A stretch of DNA of 58,417 nucleotides from Paenibacillus ferrarius (GTDB lineage: Bacteria > Bacillota > Bacilli > Paenibacillales > NBRC-103111): the NCBI RefSeq assembly GCF_002027705.1, contig NZ_MBTG01000037.1:281-58697 (forward strand), read 5' to 3'. A program made the translations under genes and the position numbers. The notes beneath the pieces are model-generated. The model worked only from the letters and a program-made list of their open reading frames with translations. It did not search any database and was not told the DNA's origin. The stretch's first letter is position 1. Each line of letters starts with the position of its first letter. This document shows positions 1 to 9,555 of this stretch, piece by piece.

Positions 1-3000
1 TGTCTGTTGGCACGCTCAGCACCTCAGGCATCACAGGCACAGGAGTAACATTGAACTGGACCAAAGGCACGGATGCGGTCAGCGCGCAAAGCGCCCTGCA
101 GTACCAAGTGTACCGCTCCAGCAGCAATAATCTAGGCACGGTAGCGAATACCGAAACGAACGGAACGGCAATCGGCAGCTACACAGCGGATATCGGCACA
201 TATAGTGTGACGGGATTAACGGAAGGCACGACCTATTACTTCAACGTAATCGTGAAGGATGAAGCCGGTAATAAGACGGCCTATACAACGAAGCAGGTTG
301 TCACTCTAGACGTCACAGCACCCGTAGTGTCGAATAGTACGCTCAGCACCTCAAACATCACAGGCACAGGAGTAACATTGAACTGGACCAAAGCCACGGA
401 TGCGGTCAGCGCGCAAAGCGCCCTACAGTACCAAGCGTACCGTTCCAGCAGCAATAACCTGAGTACGGTAGCGAATATCGAAACGAACGGAACGGCAATC
501 GGCAGCTACACAGCGGATGTCGGCACATATAGTGTGACGGGACTAACGGAAGGCACGACCTATTACTTCAACGTCATCGTGAAAGATGAGGCAGGCAATA
601 AAACTGCCTATACAATGAAGCAAGTTGTGACCGCAGACGTCACAGCGCCAGTCGTGTCTGACGGGACGATTGGAGCAACGAGACTCACGGATACAGAAGT
701 GACTTTGAATTGGACAAAGGCGTTGGATGCTGTTAGTGCGCAAGGCATGCTGCAATATCAAGTCTACCAATCCAGCAGTAATAACCTTGATACAATAGCG
801 AATATTGAAACCAATGGTACGGTAATCGGCAGTTACGCGGCTGATATAGGGACATTTGATGTAACTGGCCTTACAGCCAGCTCGGCTTATTATTTTAATG
901 TAGTTGTGAAGGATGAATCGGGAAATAAGACAGTCTATACAACGAAACAAGTCACCACAGACGCAGCGCCGACGTTCACGATAGATGCTATCGATAACCA
1001 GACTTACATGGCGTTGACGGCTGGATATGCCGCGGGCATACAAGAAACCAAGACGATTACGATATCCCGAACTGGCACCGGGAATTTGACTCACTTGACG
1101 GTAGCATTAAGCGGTCCGAATGCAAGCGATTTTGTAATTGTACAGCCGAGTGAAACGACTTTGAGCAGCGCAGTACCGTCTACCACTTTTACAGTAAAAG
1201 CGCTTGATGCTTTGGCAGTAGGAACGTACAACGCAACCATAACTGTAGCAGCTGACCATATGGCCGGCGAAACGTTTACCCTTACTCAAGTCGTAAAAGC
1301 AATTAATCCTACTTCGATCGTTTCCGCAATACCAGGGGATGGTTATGTAACAATTACTTGGAATTCTGTTGGGATGGAAGGGTACGAGGTGTTTAAGTCT
1401 ATGGTATCTGGTTCCTATGGATCTGCTGTAGAGACAGTTGGAGGCTCTGTGTACAGCTCTAAGATTACTGGACTCGTGAACGGCACGACGTACTTCTTCA
1501 TAGTTCGATCTTTGCATGGGGGTATTGAAAGTGTCGATTCAAATGAAGTTAGCGGTATCCCGCAGGTGGCTGCACCTGATGTTCCCATGCTGCAATCCGC
1601 GATTGCAGGAGACGGGCATGTCAATTTGAGCTGGACTTCTGTAGCCGGTTCAACGGAATATCACATATTTAATAGCCTTACGACAGGTTCGTACAGTACG
1701 CCATTGGCAACGGTCAGCGGGTCAGTGTATGCCTATGATGCTGTGGGGCTGGTTAACGGCATGACTTATTATTTTGTAATCAAAGCATCGAATCCAGGTG
1801 GGCAGAGCGCAGCATCGAATGAAGTAAGCGTTATTCCGCAAGTTGCCTCACCATCCACTCCTTCTATCTTGTCAGCTTCAGCTGAAAATGGACTGGTTAG
1901 GCTGAACTGGAATGCCGTTATTGGTTCAACGGGATATAAGGTTTTTAAGAGTACAGCTGCCGGTACATATGGTGTAGAAATAACAACCGTTAGCGGCTCT
2001 GTTTACAGCTATGAAGTTACAGGACTAAGTAATGGAACAACCTACTACTTTATTGTGAAAGCATCGAATCCAGGAGGAGAGAGCGCAGCATCCAACGAGG
2101 TCAGTGCCATGCCTAAGACGGTTCCGGCAGCACCCACTGGCATTGTGGCATCAGCGGGCAATGGGCAGGCAACAGTAAGCTTTGCAGCACCTGAATATGA
2201 TGGTGGAAGTCAAATAACAGGGTACGAAGCCATCGCTTTACCAGGGGATATCTCCCTTAGCGGCACTTCTAGTCCCATTATATTTACAAGTTTGTCGAAT
2301 GGAACAACCTATACGTTTAAGGTCAAAGCGATTAATAGTGCGGGCAAAAGTGAGGCTTCCATTGCTTCAAGCGGCGTCACTCCGAGGTCCCCTTCAAGCC
2401 AAGACAACAGTGGGGGCGGCAGCGCACCGTCACAACCAACAACAGAGGTTGACTTGTTGGTTAATGGCAAGCTCGAACGGATAGGAACTGCAACAACGAC
2501 AGAAGTGAACGGGCAAACAGTGACGTCGATTACGGTTGATCCCAAGAAATTGACAGCAAAGCTTGCAGCGGAAGCTCAGACAGTCGTGCTCACGATACCC
2601 GTACGTACAGATGCCGATGTTGTTATCGGAGAGTTTGACGGACAGCTGATCCAAAGTATGGAACAGAAGCAAGCCGTAGTTGTCCTACAAACAGCAAGCG
2701 CTTCTTACACATTGCCTACACAACAAATCGATCTGAACGCGATTATTGAGAAGTTTGGAAAGAGCGTGGCGCTTCAAGACATTAAGATTCAGATCATCAT
2801 TTCTAAACCCACAGCGGATACATTGAAAATCGTTGAAGATGCAGCTAAAAAAGGTGAGTTTGCCGCTGTTGCACCACCGCTCAATTTTATAATAAAAGCT
2901 AGTTATGGGGATGCAACCATCGAAGTTTCCAAGTTCAACACATATGTGGAAAGGACAATTGCGATTCCAGATGGTGTTGATCCCAAACATATAACAACTG

Positions 3001-3692
3001 GAGTTGTTATTGATTCTGATGGCACCGTACGTCATGTTCCCACCCGGATTGTTGTAGTTGACAATAAGTACTTCGCTAAGGTGAACAGCTTGACCAATAG
3101 TACGTACGCACTCATATGGCATCCAGTTGCATTTAAGGATCTCGAGCGTCACTGGGCTAAAGAGGTTGTCAACGATTTGGGATCCAGAATGGTTATCAGT
3201 GGAGCAAGTGATGGCAACTTTGCGCCGAATCAAGACATCACGCGTGCTGAATTTGCAGCTATCATCGTTCGGGCGTTAGGACTGAAAGCAGATAATGGCT
3301 CGAGCTCGTTTAAGGACGTTCAAGCAAGCGCGTGGTTTAGCGGTTATGTGAAGACAGCATTCAATGCCCACATTGTAACTGGATTTGAAAATGGTACTTT
3401 TGCTCCGGAAGAGAAGATTACCAGAGAACAGGCCATGATGATGATTGCCAATGCGATGCAAATAACCGGTCTTCGGAGTAACCTTCAGGCGCAAGAAGCC
3501 GGACAATGGCTGAATAAATTTGACGACGGCAATCTTGCATCGGAATGGGCGAGGGGGAGTATCGCCAATTGCTTGGATGCGGGAATTGTTGCTGGCAGGA
3601 ACGGCAATCTGCTTGAGCCAAAAGCTTTTATCTCAAAAGCGGAGGTTGCCGTGCTAGTTCAGAGACTTCTACAAAAATCTGGATTGATATAA
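1..3692 (+). CDS. Fibronectin type III / SLH domain surface protein (5' end outside window)
   Basis: The reading frame (codons from base 3) is open to the window edge, so the N-terminus and signal peptide are missing; the first possible start inside the window (TTG at 51) lies within a repeat and is not the real start. Visible order: three FN3-like units of about 109 residues (period 327 bp), the first two nearly identical in DNA and the third diverged; a beta-sandwich-like segment near bases 965-1310; four more FN3-like units of about 90-95 residues with the usual NGTTYYF/ NGTTYTF strand; a Ser/Gly-rich linker; an uncharacterised beta-rich region; and about three SLH motifs in the last 185 residues (FKDLERHWAK, ITRAEFAAIIVRALGL). 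SLH domains bind pyruvylated secondary cell-wall polymer, so this is a cell-surface protein; FN3 units usually act as spacers or carbohydrate-binding stalks. No catalytic domain is visible in the window portion. Confidence 0.85.
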   Translation, partial: SVGTLSTSGITGTGVTLNWTKGTDAVSAQSALQYQVYRSSSNNLGTVANTETNGTAIGSYTADIGTYSVTGLTEGTTYYFNVIVKDEAGNKTAYTTKQVVTLDVTAPVVSNSTLSTSNITGTGVTLNWTKATDAVSAQSALQYQAYRSSSNNLSTVANIETNGTAIGSYTADVGTYSVTGLTEGTTYYFNVIVKDEAGNKTAYTMKQVVTADVTAPVVSDGTIGATRLTDTEVTLNWTKALDAVSAQGMLQYQVYQSSSNNLDTIANIETNGTVIGSYAADIGTFDVTGLTASSAYYFNVVVKDESGNKTVYTTKQVTTDAAPTFTIDAIDNQTYMALTAGYAAGIQETKTITISRTGTGNLTHLTVALSGPNASDFVIVQPSETTLSSAVPSTTFTVKALDALAVGTYNATITVAADHMAGETFTLTQVVKAINPTSIVSAIPGDGYVTITWNSVGMEGYEVFKSMVSGSYGSAVETVGGSVYSSKITGLVNGTTYFFIVRSLHGGIESVDSNEVSGIPQVAAPDVPMLQSAIAGDGHVNLSWTSVAGSTEYHIFNSLTTGSYSTPLATVSGSVYAYDAVGLVNGMTYYFVIKASNPGGQSAASNEVSVIPQVASPSTPSILSASAENGLVRLNWNAVIGSTGYKVFKSTAAGTYGVEITTVSGSVYSYEVTGLSNGTTYYFIVKASNPGGESAASNEVSAMPKTVPAAPTGIVASAGNGQATVSFAAPEYDGGSQITGYEAIALPGDISLSGTSSPIIFTSLSNGTTYTFKVKAINSAGKSEASIASSGVTPRSPSSQDNSGGGSAPSQPTTEVDLLVNGKLERIGTATTTEVNGQTVTSITVDPKKLTAKLAAEAQTVVLTIPVRTDADVVIGEFDGQLIQSMEQKQAVVVLQTASASYTLPTQQIDLNAIIEKFGKSVALQDIKIQIIISKPTADTLKIVEDAAKKGEFAAVAPPLNFIIKASYGDATIEVSKFNTYVERTIAIPDGVDPKHITTGVVIDSDGTVRHVPTRIVVVDNKYFAKVNSLTNSTYALIWHPVAFKDLERHWAKEVVNDLGSRMVISGASDGNFAPNQDITRAEFAAIIVRALGLKADNGSSSFKDVQASAWFSGYVKTAFNAHIVTGFENGTFAPEEKITREQAMMMIANAMQITGLRSNLQAQEAGQWLNKFDDGNLASEWARGSIANCLDAGIVAGRNGNLLEPKAFISKAEVAVLVQRLLQKSGLI

Positions 3693-3725
3693 ACTTACAG
3701 CTAGTAAAAGTAGTGTGAACCGCAG

Positions 3726-3760
3726 AGAGTCCCAGTAGAGAATCTATTGGGACTCTTTGC
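3726..3760 (+). terminator. Probable terminator after the FN3/SLH gene
   Basis: Inverted repeat AGAGTCCCA ... TGGGACTCT (9-bp perfect stem, 13-nt loop) 33 bases after the stop codon. The following T run is short (TTTGC), so termination strength is uncertain. Confidence 0.5.
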
Positions 3761-3845
3761 ATCTAAATTTATGCTATCCATAGAGGATTCTGATATGATG
3801 AGACTAACCCTACTAACTTAATGTTAGAAATGAAAGGAGAGGAAA

Positions 3846-4430
3846 ATGAAAAGCATATTGTTCAAGTATATGACGAAATTTACATCTCTTAACGATGAGG
3901 AACAACGGGCTATCGCTGAAGAGATCCTTATTGAGGAATATAAAAAAGGAACAGTGCTCCTTAGACAAGGAGATGTTCCTAATCAATGTTATTTCGTATT
4001 GAAAGGATGTGTAAGGCAGTATTCGATAGATGAAACGGGAAAAGAAGTCACAACCAATTTCTACACAGAAGAACAAGCGGTCTCGATTTTTAATCGTCAT
4101 CAACAAAATAAGCCGTCTGCGTACACCTTAACTTGTCTTGAAGACTGTCTATTGGTTGTTGGTGATTTTGATGCCGAAATGGACATATTTCACAAACACG
4201 CACAATTGGAAACCATGATACGCAAGATGGTAGAAGAGAACCTCGGTGAGGTACAAGATGAATTGAGTTCATTTATTGCTTCTGCACCAGAAGAACGCTA
4301 CAAAGCGCTATTGCGAAAAAGACCTCATCTAGTCAATCGTGTGCCTCAGCACCAATTGGCAAGTTATCTTGGTATTACGCCTGAGTCGTTAAGTAGAATT
4401 AAGAAGCGGGTCAATGCCAGTGATTTTTAG
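3846..4430 (+). CDS. Crp/Fnr family transcriptional regulator
   Basis: 194 residues, short for the family (usually 200-230). The N-terminal half is a cyclic-nucleotide-binding-like beta roll (GTVLLRQGDVPNQCYFVLKG near residues 38-57, then a YSIDETGKEV strand). The C-terminal half ends with a helix-turn-helix (HQLASYLGITPESLSRIKKR, about residues 170-189). No N-terminal cysteine cluster of Fnr type is visible, so oxygen sensing through Fe-S is unlikely. The start has a strong site (AAAGGAGAGG, 5 bases upstream of ATG). It converges on a DUF4386 gene with an 8-base gap. The pairing of such regulators with DUF4386 membrane proteins is something I recall from related Bacillota; ligand and targets are unknown. 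Confidence 0.85.
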   Translation: MKSILFKYMTKFTSLNDEEQRAIAEEILIEEYKKGTVLLRQGDVPNQCYFVLKGCVRQYSIDETGKEVTTNFYTEEQAVSIFNRHQQNKPSAYTLTCLEDCLLVVGDFDAEMDIFHKHAQLETMIRKMVEENLGEVQDELSSFIASAPEERYKALLRKRPHLVNRVPQHQLASYLGITPESLSRIKKRVNASDF

Positions 4431-4438
4431 GCAGGTTG

Positions 4439-5158
4439 TCATGTACGTTTGGGGAGTTTTCCCCCTCTGAGCAGCAGCCATATCCCAAAGCCCAGTTCTC
4501 CTATAATCATTGGTATCATAAATACAAGATTAAGCATTGCAATTGCCGCATCATAGTGTGAAAGAAACGTTTTGCTTAGGTGAATGACCATATAGCCTAT
4601 TGAAGCAAGCAATAATCCAATGCCGATAAGTTTAGGAATGCTGCTTGATTTGAAAACGACATAGCCGACAATCAACAGGTGCCCGCCAAAAACGATCAAA
4701 CCAATAGACCAAATGGATTCAAACGCTTCAAGAAATAGCATCATAAGCGATTGCGTTTGTTCCATTTTGAATGAGGATAAAACGTTGGTGTGTCTCGAGA
4801 GAAGCAGCACCAATATCAAGTTCATTATGGCAATTCCTAATATTGTCGAGTAGGTAAGACGGAGCCATGCACCAAGTAATGAAAGACTTTGATGAATTGG
4901 CTTCAGGAAGATATAGAAAGCCCAGGCGACCACGATGTCACAGATCAGGATGATGACCCACCCCAAGATTTCAGCTTTGAAAAGGTTATTTGATGACGCG
5001 ATGTTGTTGAATGTGGCGATGGGATCGCCTTGCACCACAAGAGTTTCATGGACAAAGCCGTAGGAAAAAAATGAGGCAAGCGCCATGATGATAAGCGAAG
5101 TACCAGCAATTAACGCAGATTTTCGCTGATACGATACTTCTTTTACTGAGGTAGTCAT
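4439..5158 (-). CDS. DUF4386 family membrane protein
   Basis: About 239 residues with six predicted hydrophobic segments and the pattern of DUF4386 proteins (N-terminal YQRKSALIAGTSLIIMALAS helix, extracytoplasmic loop, then paired helices). I chose the ATG at 5158 rather than the upstream one at 5221 because it follows AGGAGG with 7-base spacing and the upstream extension is not hydrophobic or conserved-looking. The function of DUF4386 is not established. It faces the Crp/Fnr gene tail to tail, with only 8 bases between stop codons and no room for a separate terminator, so transcripts from the two probably overlap. Confidence 0.75.
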   Translation of the reverse strand: MTTSVKEVSYQRKSALIAGTSLIIMALASFFSYGFVHETLVVQGDPIATFNNIASSNNLFKAEILGWVIILICDIVVAWAFYIFLKPIHQSLSLLGAWLRLTYSTILGIAIMNLILVLLLSRHTNVLSSFKMEQTQSLMMLFLEAFESIWSIGLIVFGGHLLIVGYVVFKSSSIPKLIGIGLLLASIGYMVIHLSKTFLSHYDAAIAMLNLVFMIPMIIGELGFGIWLLLRGGKLPKRT

Positions 5159-5343
5159 CAAATAGCCTCCTATATAAGATTGTTTATTTTCATTATAATT
5201 AGGAGGAGTATGGCTGGTCATTGACTTAAATCAAGGGGAAGGAGTTCATGTAGGAGTGAAAGGTAGAAAATGATTTAATTTGTTTTTGGTCTTGTATAAG
5301 TGCACACTCTGTTGTATTTTATAGCGGGAACCAAATAGATAAA

Positions 5344-5362
5344 GAACTATTCAAAATAGTTC
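5344..5362. promoter_or_regulatory. Inverted repeat, possible operator of the MFS gene
   Basis: GAACTATT CAA AATAGTTC: an 8-bp perfect dyad with a 3-base centre, ending 24 bases before the ATG of the drug transporter. Size, symmetry and position fit a repressor site (for example TetR, MarR or HxlR type), but no such regulator gene is adjacent, so the binding protein is unknown. Confidence 0.45.
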
Positions 5363-5386
5363 ATAGGAGAGGGAAGTGAAATTCAT

Positions 5387-6820
5387 ATGAAGCAATACAA
5401 TACACGGGCTATAATGGCGTCGCTGCTCATTTGCGGCTTCGTAGGCATGTTCAGCGAGACGGCACTCAACATAGCGATAAGTAATTTAATGGACGTGTTC
5501 CAGATTTCGGCCGCGACTGCCCAGTGGTTAACGACAGGCTTTTTGCTCACTCTCGGTATTCTAATGCCGATGACAGGTTTACTGCTGCAATGGTTGACAA
5601 CTAGGCAGCTTTTCATTGTTTCCCTTGCAAGCTCGATTGTTGGGACATTGATTGCAGCGCTTGCTCTCAATTTCGAAATGCTCATGGTTGCTCGCGTTCT
5701 TCAGGCAGCCGGCATGGGGTTACTGATTCCGCTCATGTTTAATACGATTCTCGTCGTTTATCCTCCGGAAAAGCGTGGGGCAGCGATGGGCTTCGTTGGT
5801 CTAGTCATCATGTTCGCACCGGCGACTGGCCCAACTGTGGCTGGTCTTTTAATTGAGTATTTAACATGGCACTACATTTTCTGGCTGTCTCTTCCGTTCT
5901 TGGTCATAGGGCTGTTGATCGGATTGAAATACTTGGATAACGTTACCGAGGTCACAAGACCCCGCATTGATCCATTGTCTATTATTTTGTCATCAATCGG
6001 CTTCGGGGGCGTAGTCTTTGGCTTCAGTAAAGCGGGCGAAGGGCAGGGGGGCTGGAGCAGCACGATCGTGCTCGCATCGATCATCATCGGCCTTATCGCA
6101 CTTGTCTTGTTCGCGCTGCGCCAGATGTTCATGCGCGAGCCGATGATGAACTTGCGCGTCTTCAAGTACCCGATGTTTATCGTGGGTCTGCTTCTTGTGC
6201 TGACGTGTATGATGATTATTTTATCGAGCATGATTATTTTGCCGATGTATCTGCAGAACGGGATGAAATTATCCGCGTTCGCTACCGGGCTCATGATGCT
6301 GCCGGGCAGCGCATTGAATGGTATCTTGTCGCCGCGTATGGGGCGCCTCTTTGATAAGTATGGACCTAAGTGGCTTGTAATTCCGGGGCTCACCATCGTA
6401 GCGGTGATGTTATGGTTCTTTTCCAGCATAACCGTTGCGTCTTCGGTAGCCTTTATCGTGGCCTTGCATATTGGTCTCATGATTGGTATTTCCATGGTAT
6501 GGATGCCGGCGCAGACGAACGGACTTAATCAACTGCCGCCAGAACTTTACCCACACGGAACGGCAGTCATGAACACGCTGCAGCAGGTTGCAGGTGCGAT
6601 CGGCACAGCAATCGCAATCAGCATCCTCACAAGCGGTATGGAAAAGTATTTGACCAGCTCTTCTGTGCCGAGCGAACCAGTCGAGGTGGCTAAAGCCATG
6701 ATGCTTGGTTCCCAGAACGTGTTCTTGTTCGCGACGATCGTATCCGTCATCGGGCTAGCCGTGGCATTCTTCATCCGCCGCGTTATCGTTAAGCATGCGA
6801 CGATGAATGCGGTACACTAA
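5387..6820 (+). CDS. MFS multidrug transporter, DHA2 (EmrB/QacA) family
   Basis: 477 residues with about 14 hydrophobic segments, matching the 14-helix drug:proton antiporter class. The first helix carries the family pattern SETALNIAISNLMDVFQIS, followed by AATAQWLTTGFLLTLGILMP (the conserved QWL.TGF..T.....P motif), and motif C lies in the fifth helix (GLVIMFAPATGPTVAGLLIE). The predicted role is proton-driven efflux of hydrophobic drugs or toxins across the cytoplasmic membrane; the substrate cannot be read from sequence. The start ATG follows a GA-rich site (GAGAGGGAAGTG). It is a single-gene unit bounded by an upstream inverted repeat (5344-5362) and a strong downstream terminator. Confidence 0.88.
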   Translation: MKQYNTRAIMASLLICGFVGMFSETALNIAISNLMDVFQISAATAQWLTTGFLLTLGILMPMTGLLLQWLTTRQLFIVSLASSIVGTLIAALALNFEMLMVARVLQAAGMGLLIPLMFNTILVVYPPEKRGAAMGFVGLVIMFAPATGPTVAGLLIEYLTWHYIFWLSLPFLVIGLLIGLKYLDNVTEVTRPRIDPLSIILSSIGFGGVVFGFSKAGEGQGGWSSTIVLASIIIGLIALVLFALRQMFMREPMMNLRVFKYPMFIVGLLLVLTCMMIILSSMIILPMYLQNGMKLSAFATGLMMLPGSALNGILSPRMGRLFDKYGPKWLVIPGLTIVAVMLWFFSSITVASSVAFIVALHIGLMIGISMVWMPAQTNGLNQLPPELYPHGTAVMNTLQQVAGAIGTAIAISILTSGMEKYLTSSSVPSEPVEVAKAMMLGSQNVFLFATIVSVIGLAVAFFIRRVIVKHATMNAVH

Positions 6821-6841
6821 CGAACTACGAGAAACAATACG

Positions 6842-6874
6842 AAGGAGCTTGCTTAACCGCTGCTCCTTTTTTTC
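6842..6874 (+). terminator. Rho-independent terminator of the MFS gene
   Basis: Perfect 7-bp stem AAGGAGC ... GCTCCTT followed by T7, 21 bases after the stop codon. Confidence 0.8.
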
Positions 6875-6896
6875 ATCCCCTAAGGAGGTTAATTAG

Positions 6897-7421
6897 ATGA
6901 ATGTTGTAGTTACAGAATACAACGATAATTGGAAACAGAAGTTTAGCGAGGAATCTCAAAAATTAAAGGATATTTTTGCCGATGAGTTAATCGACATCCA
7001 CCATATAGGCAGCACTTCAGTACCAGGGTTAAAAGCCAAACCCATCATTGATATCATGCCAGTAGTCAAAGATATTGAAAAAATAGATTCGTTTAATGAA
7101 CGTATAGAACAACTTGGCTACGAATGTATGGGCGAGCTTGGCATGAAAGGAAGAAGATATTTCCGCAAAGGCGGAGATCATCGCACACATCAAGTGCATG
7201 TGTTTCAAGGGGATAATGAGGAAGATATGACTCGCCATTTGGCTGTAAGGGATTACCTTCGAACCCATCCCGATGAAGCAAATCAGTATGGAGATTTAAA
7301 AGAAAGCCTTGCCAAACAGTTCCCAAGTGACATTGAAGCTTATATGGATGGTAAAGATGAGTTTGTTAAGGAGCTAGAAAGACGAGCGCTAAGTTGGTAC
7401 AAGATGGGCAAGGATCGTTAA
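6897..7421 (+). CDS. GrpB family protein (nucleotidyltransferase-like)
   Basis: 174 residues covering a complete GrpB/UPF0157 domain: IHHIGSTSVPGLKAKPIIDI near residues 35-54 is the family signature and resembles the G-S...D motif of the nucleotidyltransferase fold, and the C-terminal VRDYLRTHPDEANQYGDLK block is typical. The biochemical role of GrpB is not firmly established. The start follows AAGGAGG with ideal spacing. A second GrpB copy with an extra N-terminal hydrophobic region lies at 37520-38233. The LtrA-like gene follows 26 bases downstream and may be co-transcribed. Confidence 0.85.
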   Translation: MNVVVTEYNDNWKQKFSEESQKLKDIFADELIDIHHIGSTSVPGLKAKPIIDIMPVVKDIEKIDSFNERIEQLGYECMGELGMKGRRYFRKGGDHRTHQVHVFQGDNEEDMTRHLAVRDYLRTHPDEANQYGDLKESLAKQFPSDIEAYMDGKDEFVKELERRALSWYKMGKDR

Positions 7422-7447
7422 CACATCAAAAGCAAAGGAGCCCAACA

Positions 7448-8575
7448 ATGAATAACCAAGCATCGGGATTGCAGCACCATGCAGCATCCGCTGATAAGAA
7501 GGTTACTTGGCTGGAACTATTTTATGATCTGCTTTTTGTAGCGGCAGTTTCAAAAGCGAGTCATGTTTTGACCCATGTCGAAAATGGTTCAATTCCAGTA
7601 GAGTATTTAATGAAATTCGCCCTAATATTTATTCCGATCTGGTGGGCTTGGGTAGGGCAATCGCTCTTTGTCAATCGGTTTGGACAAGATATCCTATCTC
7701 ACCGAATATTTCTGATCCTACAATTATTTTTTGTATTAATCATGACGGCCAGCCTATCGGTTGATTTTGACCAAAACTATGTCTCATTCTTAATAGGGTA
7801 TGTAGGTTTAAGAGCTATGACAGCCATTCAATATCTTTCGATACATAGTAAAGAAGGTGCACATAGAAAGATCACTGCCCGCTATTTGGGGAGTCGCTTT
7901 TGGATTGGATTGGTGATATCTTCTTCATCGCTATTCTTTGACTCATGGATTCGTTATGCCGTCTTGTATGCGGGAATTGCTGTAGATATATTGCTCCCAT
8001 TAATTGGTCGAAAATACTTGGTGAAAAGCCCAATAAATACGCACCATCTATTAGAACGTTTTTCATTGTTCACACTTATTCTTCTGGGAGAATCAGTAGT
8101 CAGCATATTAGCAGTTATGCAGTCTAGCTACTGGACGTGGCAATCTATTTTATTCGCGTCCTTAACTTTTCTACTAATTATTGCTATGTGGTGGCAATAT
8201 TTTGACAACGTTGAGAAGAAAGTGAATAAAACGATTGAGACTGCAGGGCAAACTATCATTTATGGTCATTTGTTCATTTATTTATCCTTGTGTATGATCG
8301 CAGCTTCGATTCAGTTGTTAGTTCTGAAACAATTAGATTATTCATTTATGTTATATTTTATTTTTGGATCCGTATTGCTCTACTTTTTTTCAACCTCGTT
8401 GGTTTTCCATAAATATCGACACATCCATCAAAGATTAGGGATACCACACTTAGCGTTCTTTTTAGGGTTGCTAGGTATCTTTTTTGCAGTGGATCTGATG
8501 TTCCTTCTACCGAATTACATAATCATTGGAGAAGTGATGGTGTTCTTTGCTGTATATGCTAAATTAACGACATGA
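7448..8575 (+). CDS. Low temperature requirement protein A (LtrA) family membrane protein
   Basis: 375 residues with about ten hydrophobic segments. The N-terminal VTWLELFYDLLFVAAVSKAS is the hallmark of the LtrA family (W.ELF.DL.FV), and the mid-protein FSLFTLILLGESVVSI is the second hallmark (F.L..LGE.V). LtrA was named for growth of Listeria at low temperature, but its molecular activity is unclear. I chose the ATG at 7448 (AAAGGAG, 8 bases upstream) over an upstream in-frame start at 7394 that would overlap the GrpB gene and lacks a site. Confidence 0.85.
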   Translation: MNNQASGLQHHAASADKKVTWLELFYDLLFVAAVSKASHVLTHVENGSIPVEYLMKFALIFIPIWWAWVGQSLFVNRFGQDILSHRIFLILQLFFVLIMTASLSVDFDQNYVSFLIGYVGLRAMTAIQYLSIHSKEGAHRKITARYLGSRFWIGLVISSSSLFFDSWIRYAVLYAGIAVDILLPLIGRKYLVKSPINTHHLLERFSLFTLILLGESVVSILAVMQSSYWTWQSILFASLTFLLIIAMWWQYFDNVEKKVNKTIETAGQTIIYGHLFIYLSLCMIAASIQLLVLKQLDYSFMLYFIFGSVLLYFFSTSLVFHKYRHIHQRLGIPHLAFFLGLLGIFFAVDLMFLLPNYIIIGEVMVFFAVYAKLTT

Positions 8576-8661
8576 CTTAACCTGATTTTCTTCCTTTTAG
8601 CCGACACCATCCTATAATCATTTTCATATTTTGAAGGACGGGAACGAAAGGGGTGGCATTT

Positions 8662-9375
8662 ATGGTTAGTGCAACGACTGCGAATGGCGTTTCTATAATC
8701 ACATGTACCAATCGTCCTCAATTTTTTGAAAATATTTTGAGAAATTATAAAAAACAGCAATACAAAAATAAAGAACTGATCATCATTCTTAATAATGACA
8801 GCATGAGTCTGGCGCAATATCGAGCTAAAACTCGGGACTATGACAATGTCGCGATTTACAAGGTACCCGAGAAAATATCATTAGGGCAATGTTTAAACTG
8901 TGGTATTGTCAAAACCAGATTTCCGTTAATCGCCAAGTTCGATGATGATGACTATTACTCACCGTTTTACTTACAGGAGCAGGTTAAAGCGCTTAGGCGC
9001 ACTCAAAGTGACATAGTCGGGAAGCAAGCTTGTCTTGTATACCTTGCGGCTTCCAAGAAGCTCATCATCAGGTCGCCGGAGGAAAAATATAAATATTTGG
9101 AACTTGTGCAAGGGGGTACGATTTTATTTAGAAGACGAGTGTTAAAAAAGGTCCGCTTTTCGGATATTACCATTGGCGAGGATGTTACCTTTCTGAGGAA
9201 ATGCAAGAACAAAGGGTACAAAACATTTGCCACGTCACCTTTTAATTATGTGTATTTGCGCAGAAAAAACAAAAAGAGCCACACATGGAGAGCCGGGGAT
9301 AAATTTTATTTGAAGGGGAGTAAAGTATTGGCGGTAACTGGAAACTACCGTTTGATCGCAGATCGATACGTGTAA
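8662..9375 (+). CDS. Family 2 glycosyltransferase
   Basis: About 237 residues with a GT-A fold pattern. The N-terminal strand SIITCTNRPQFFENILRNY and the following NKELIIILNND belong to the nucleotide-binding half, and LIAKFDDDDYYSPFYLQEQ carries the metal-binding DXD-type cluster near residue 97. GEDVTFLRKCKNKGYK further on fits the catalytic ED motif of GT2 enzymes. No membrane segment is visible, so it is probably cytosolic. The acceptor is unknown; it could glycosylate a spore or cell-surface component, but no neighbour confirms this. The ATG at 8662 follows AAAGGGG with 8-base spacing; the upstream GTG at 8653 falls inside that site. Confidence 0.8.
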   Translation: MVSATTANGVSIITCTNRPQFFENILRNYKKQQYKNKELIIILNNDSMSLAQYRAKTRDYDNVAIYKVPEKISLGQCLNCGIVKTRFPLIAKFDDDDYYSPFYLQEQVKALRRTQSDIVGKQACLVYLAASKKLIIRSPEEKYKYLELVQGGTILFRRRVLKKVRFSDITIGEDVTFLRKCKNKGYKTFATSPFNYVYLRRKNKKSHTWRAGDKFYLKGSKVLAVTGNYRLIADRYV

Positions 9376-9386
9376 AGTGATCATAT

Positions 9387-9426
9387 AAAGCTGGATTTCC
9401 TTATTCTAAGGATTTCAGCTTTTTTC
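9387..9426 (+). terminator. Rho-independent terminator after the glycosyltransferase
   Basis: AAAGCTG...TCCTT ATTCT AAGGA...CAGCTTTTTT: long stem with one bulge followed by six T. Confidence 0.75.
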
Positions 9427-9555
9427 GTTTTTTGTTTACTGATTTGTAAAACTATGTCGTTTTTGTGAAACATATGTCGCATCTTGTAAGATATAGTGTA
9501 CAATAAACACGAGTTAATATTTTCCAATACAATTTTTGGTTTAGGAGAGAGAGAA

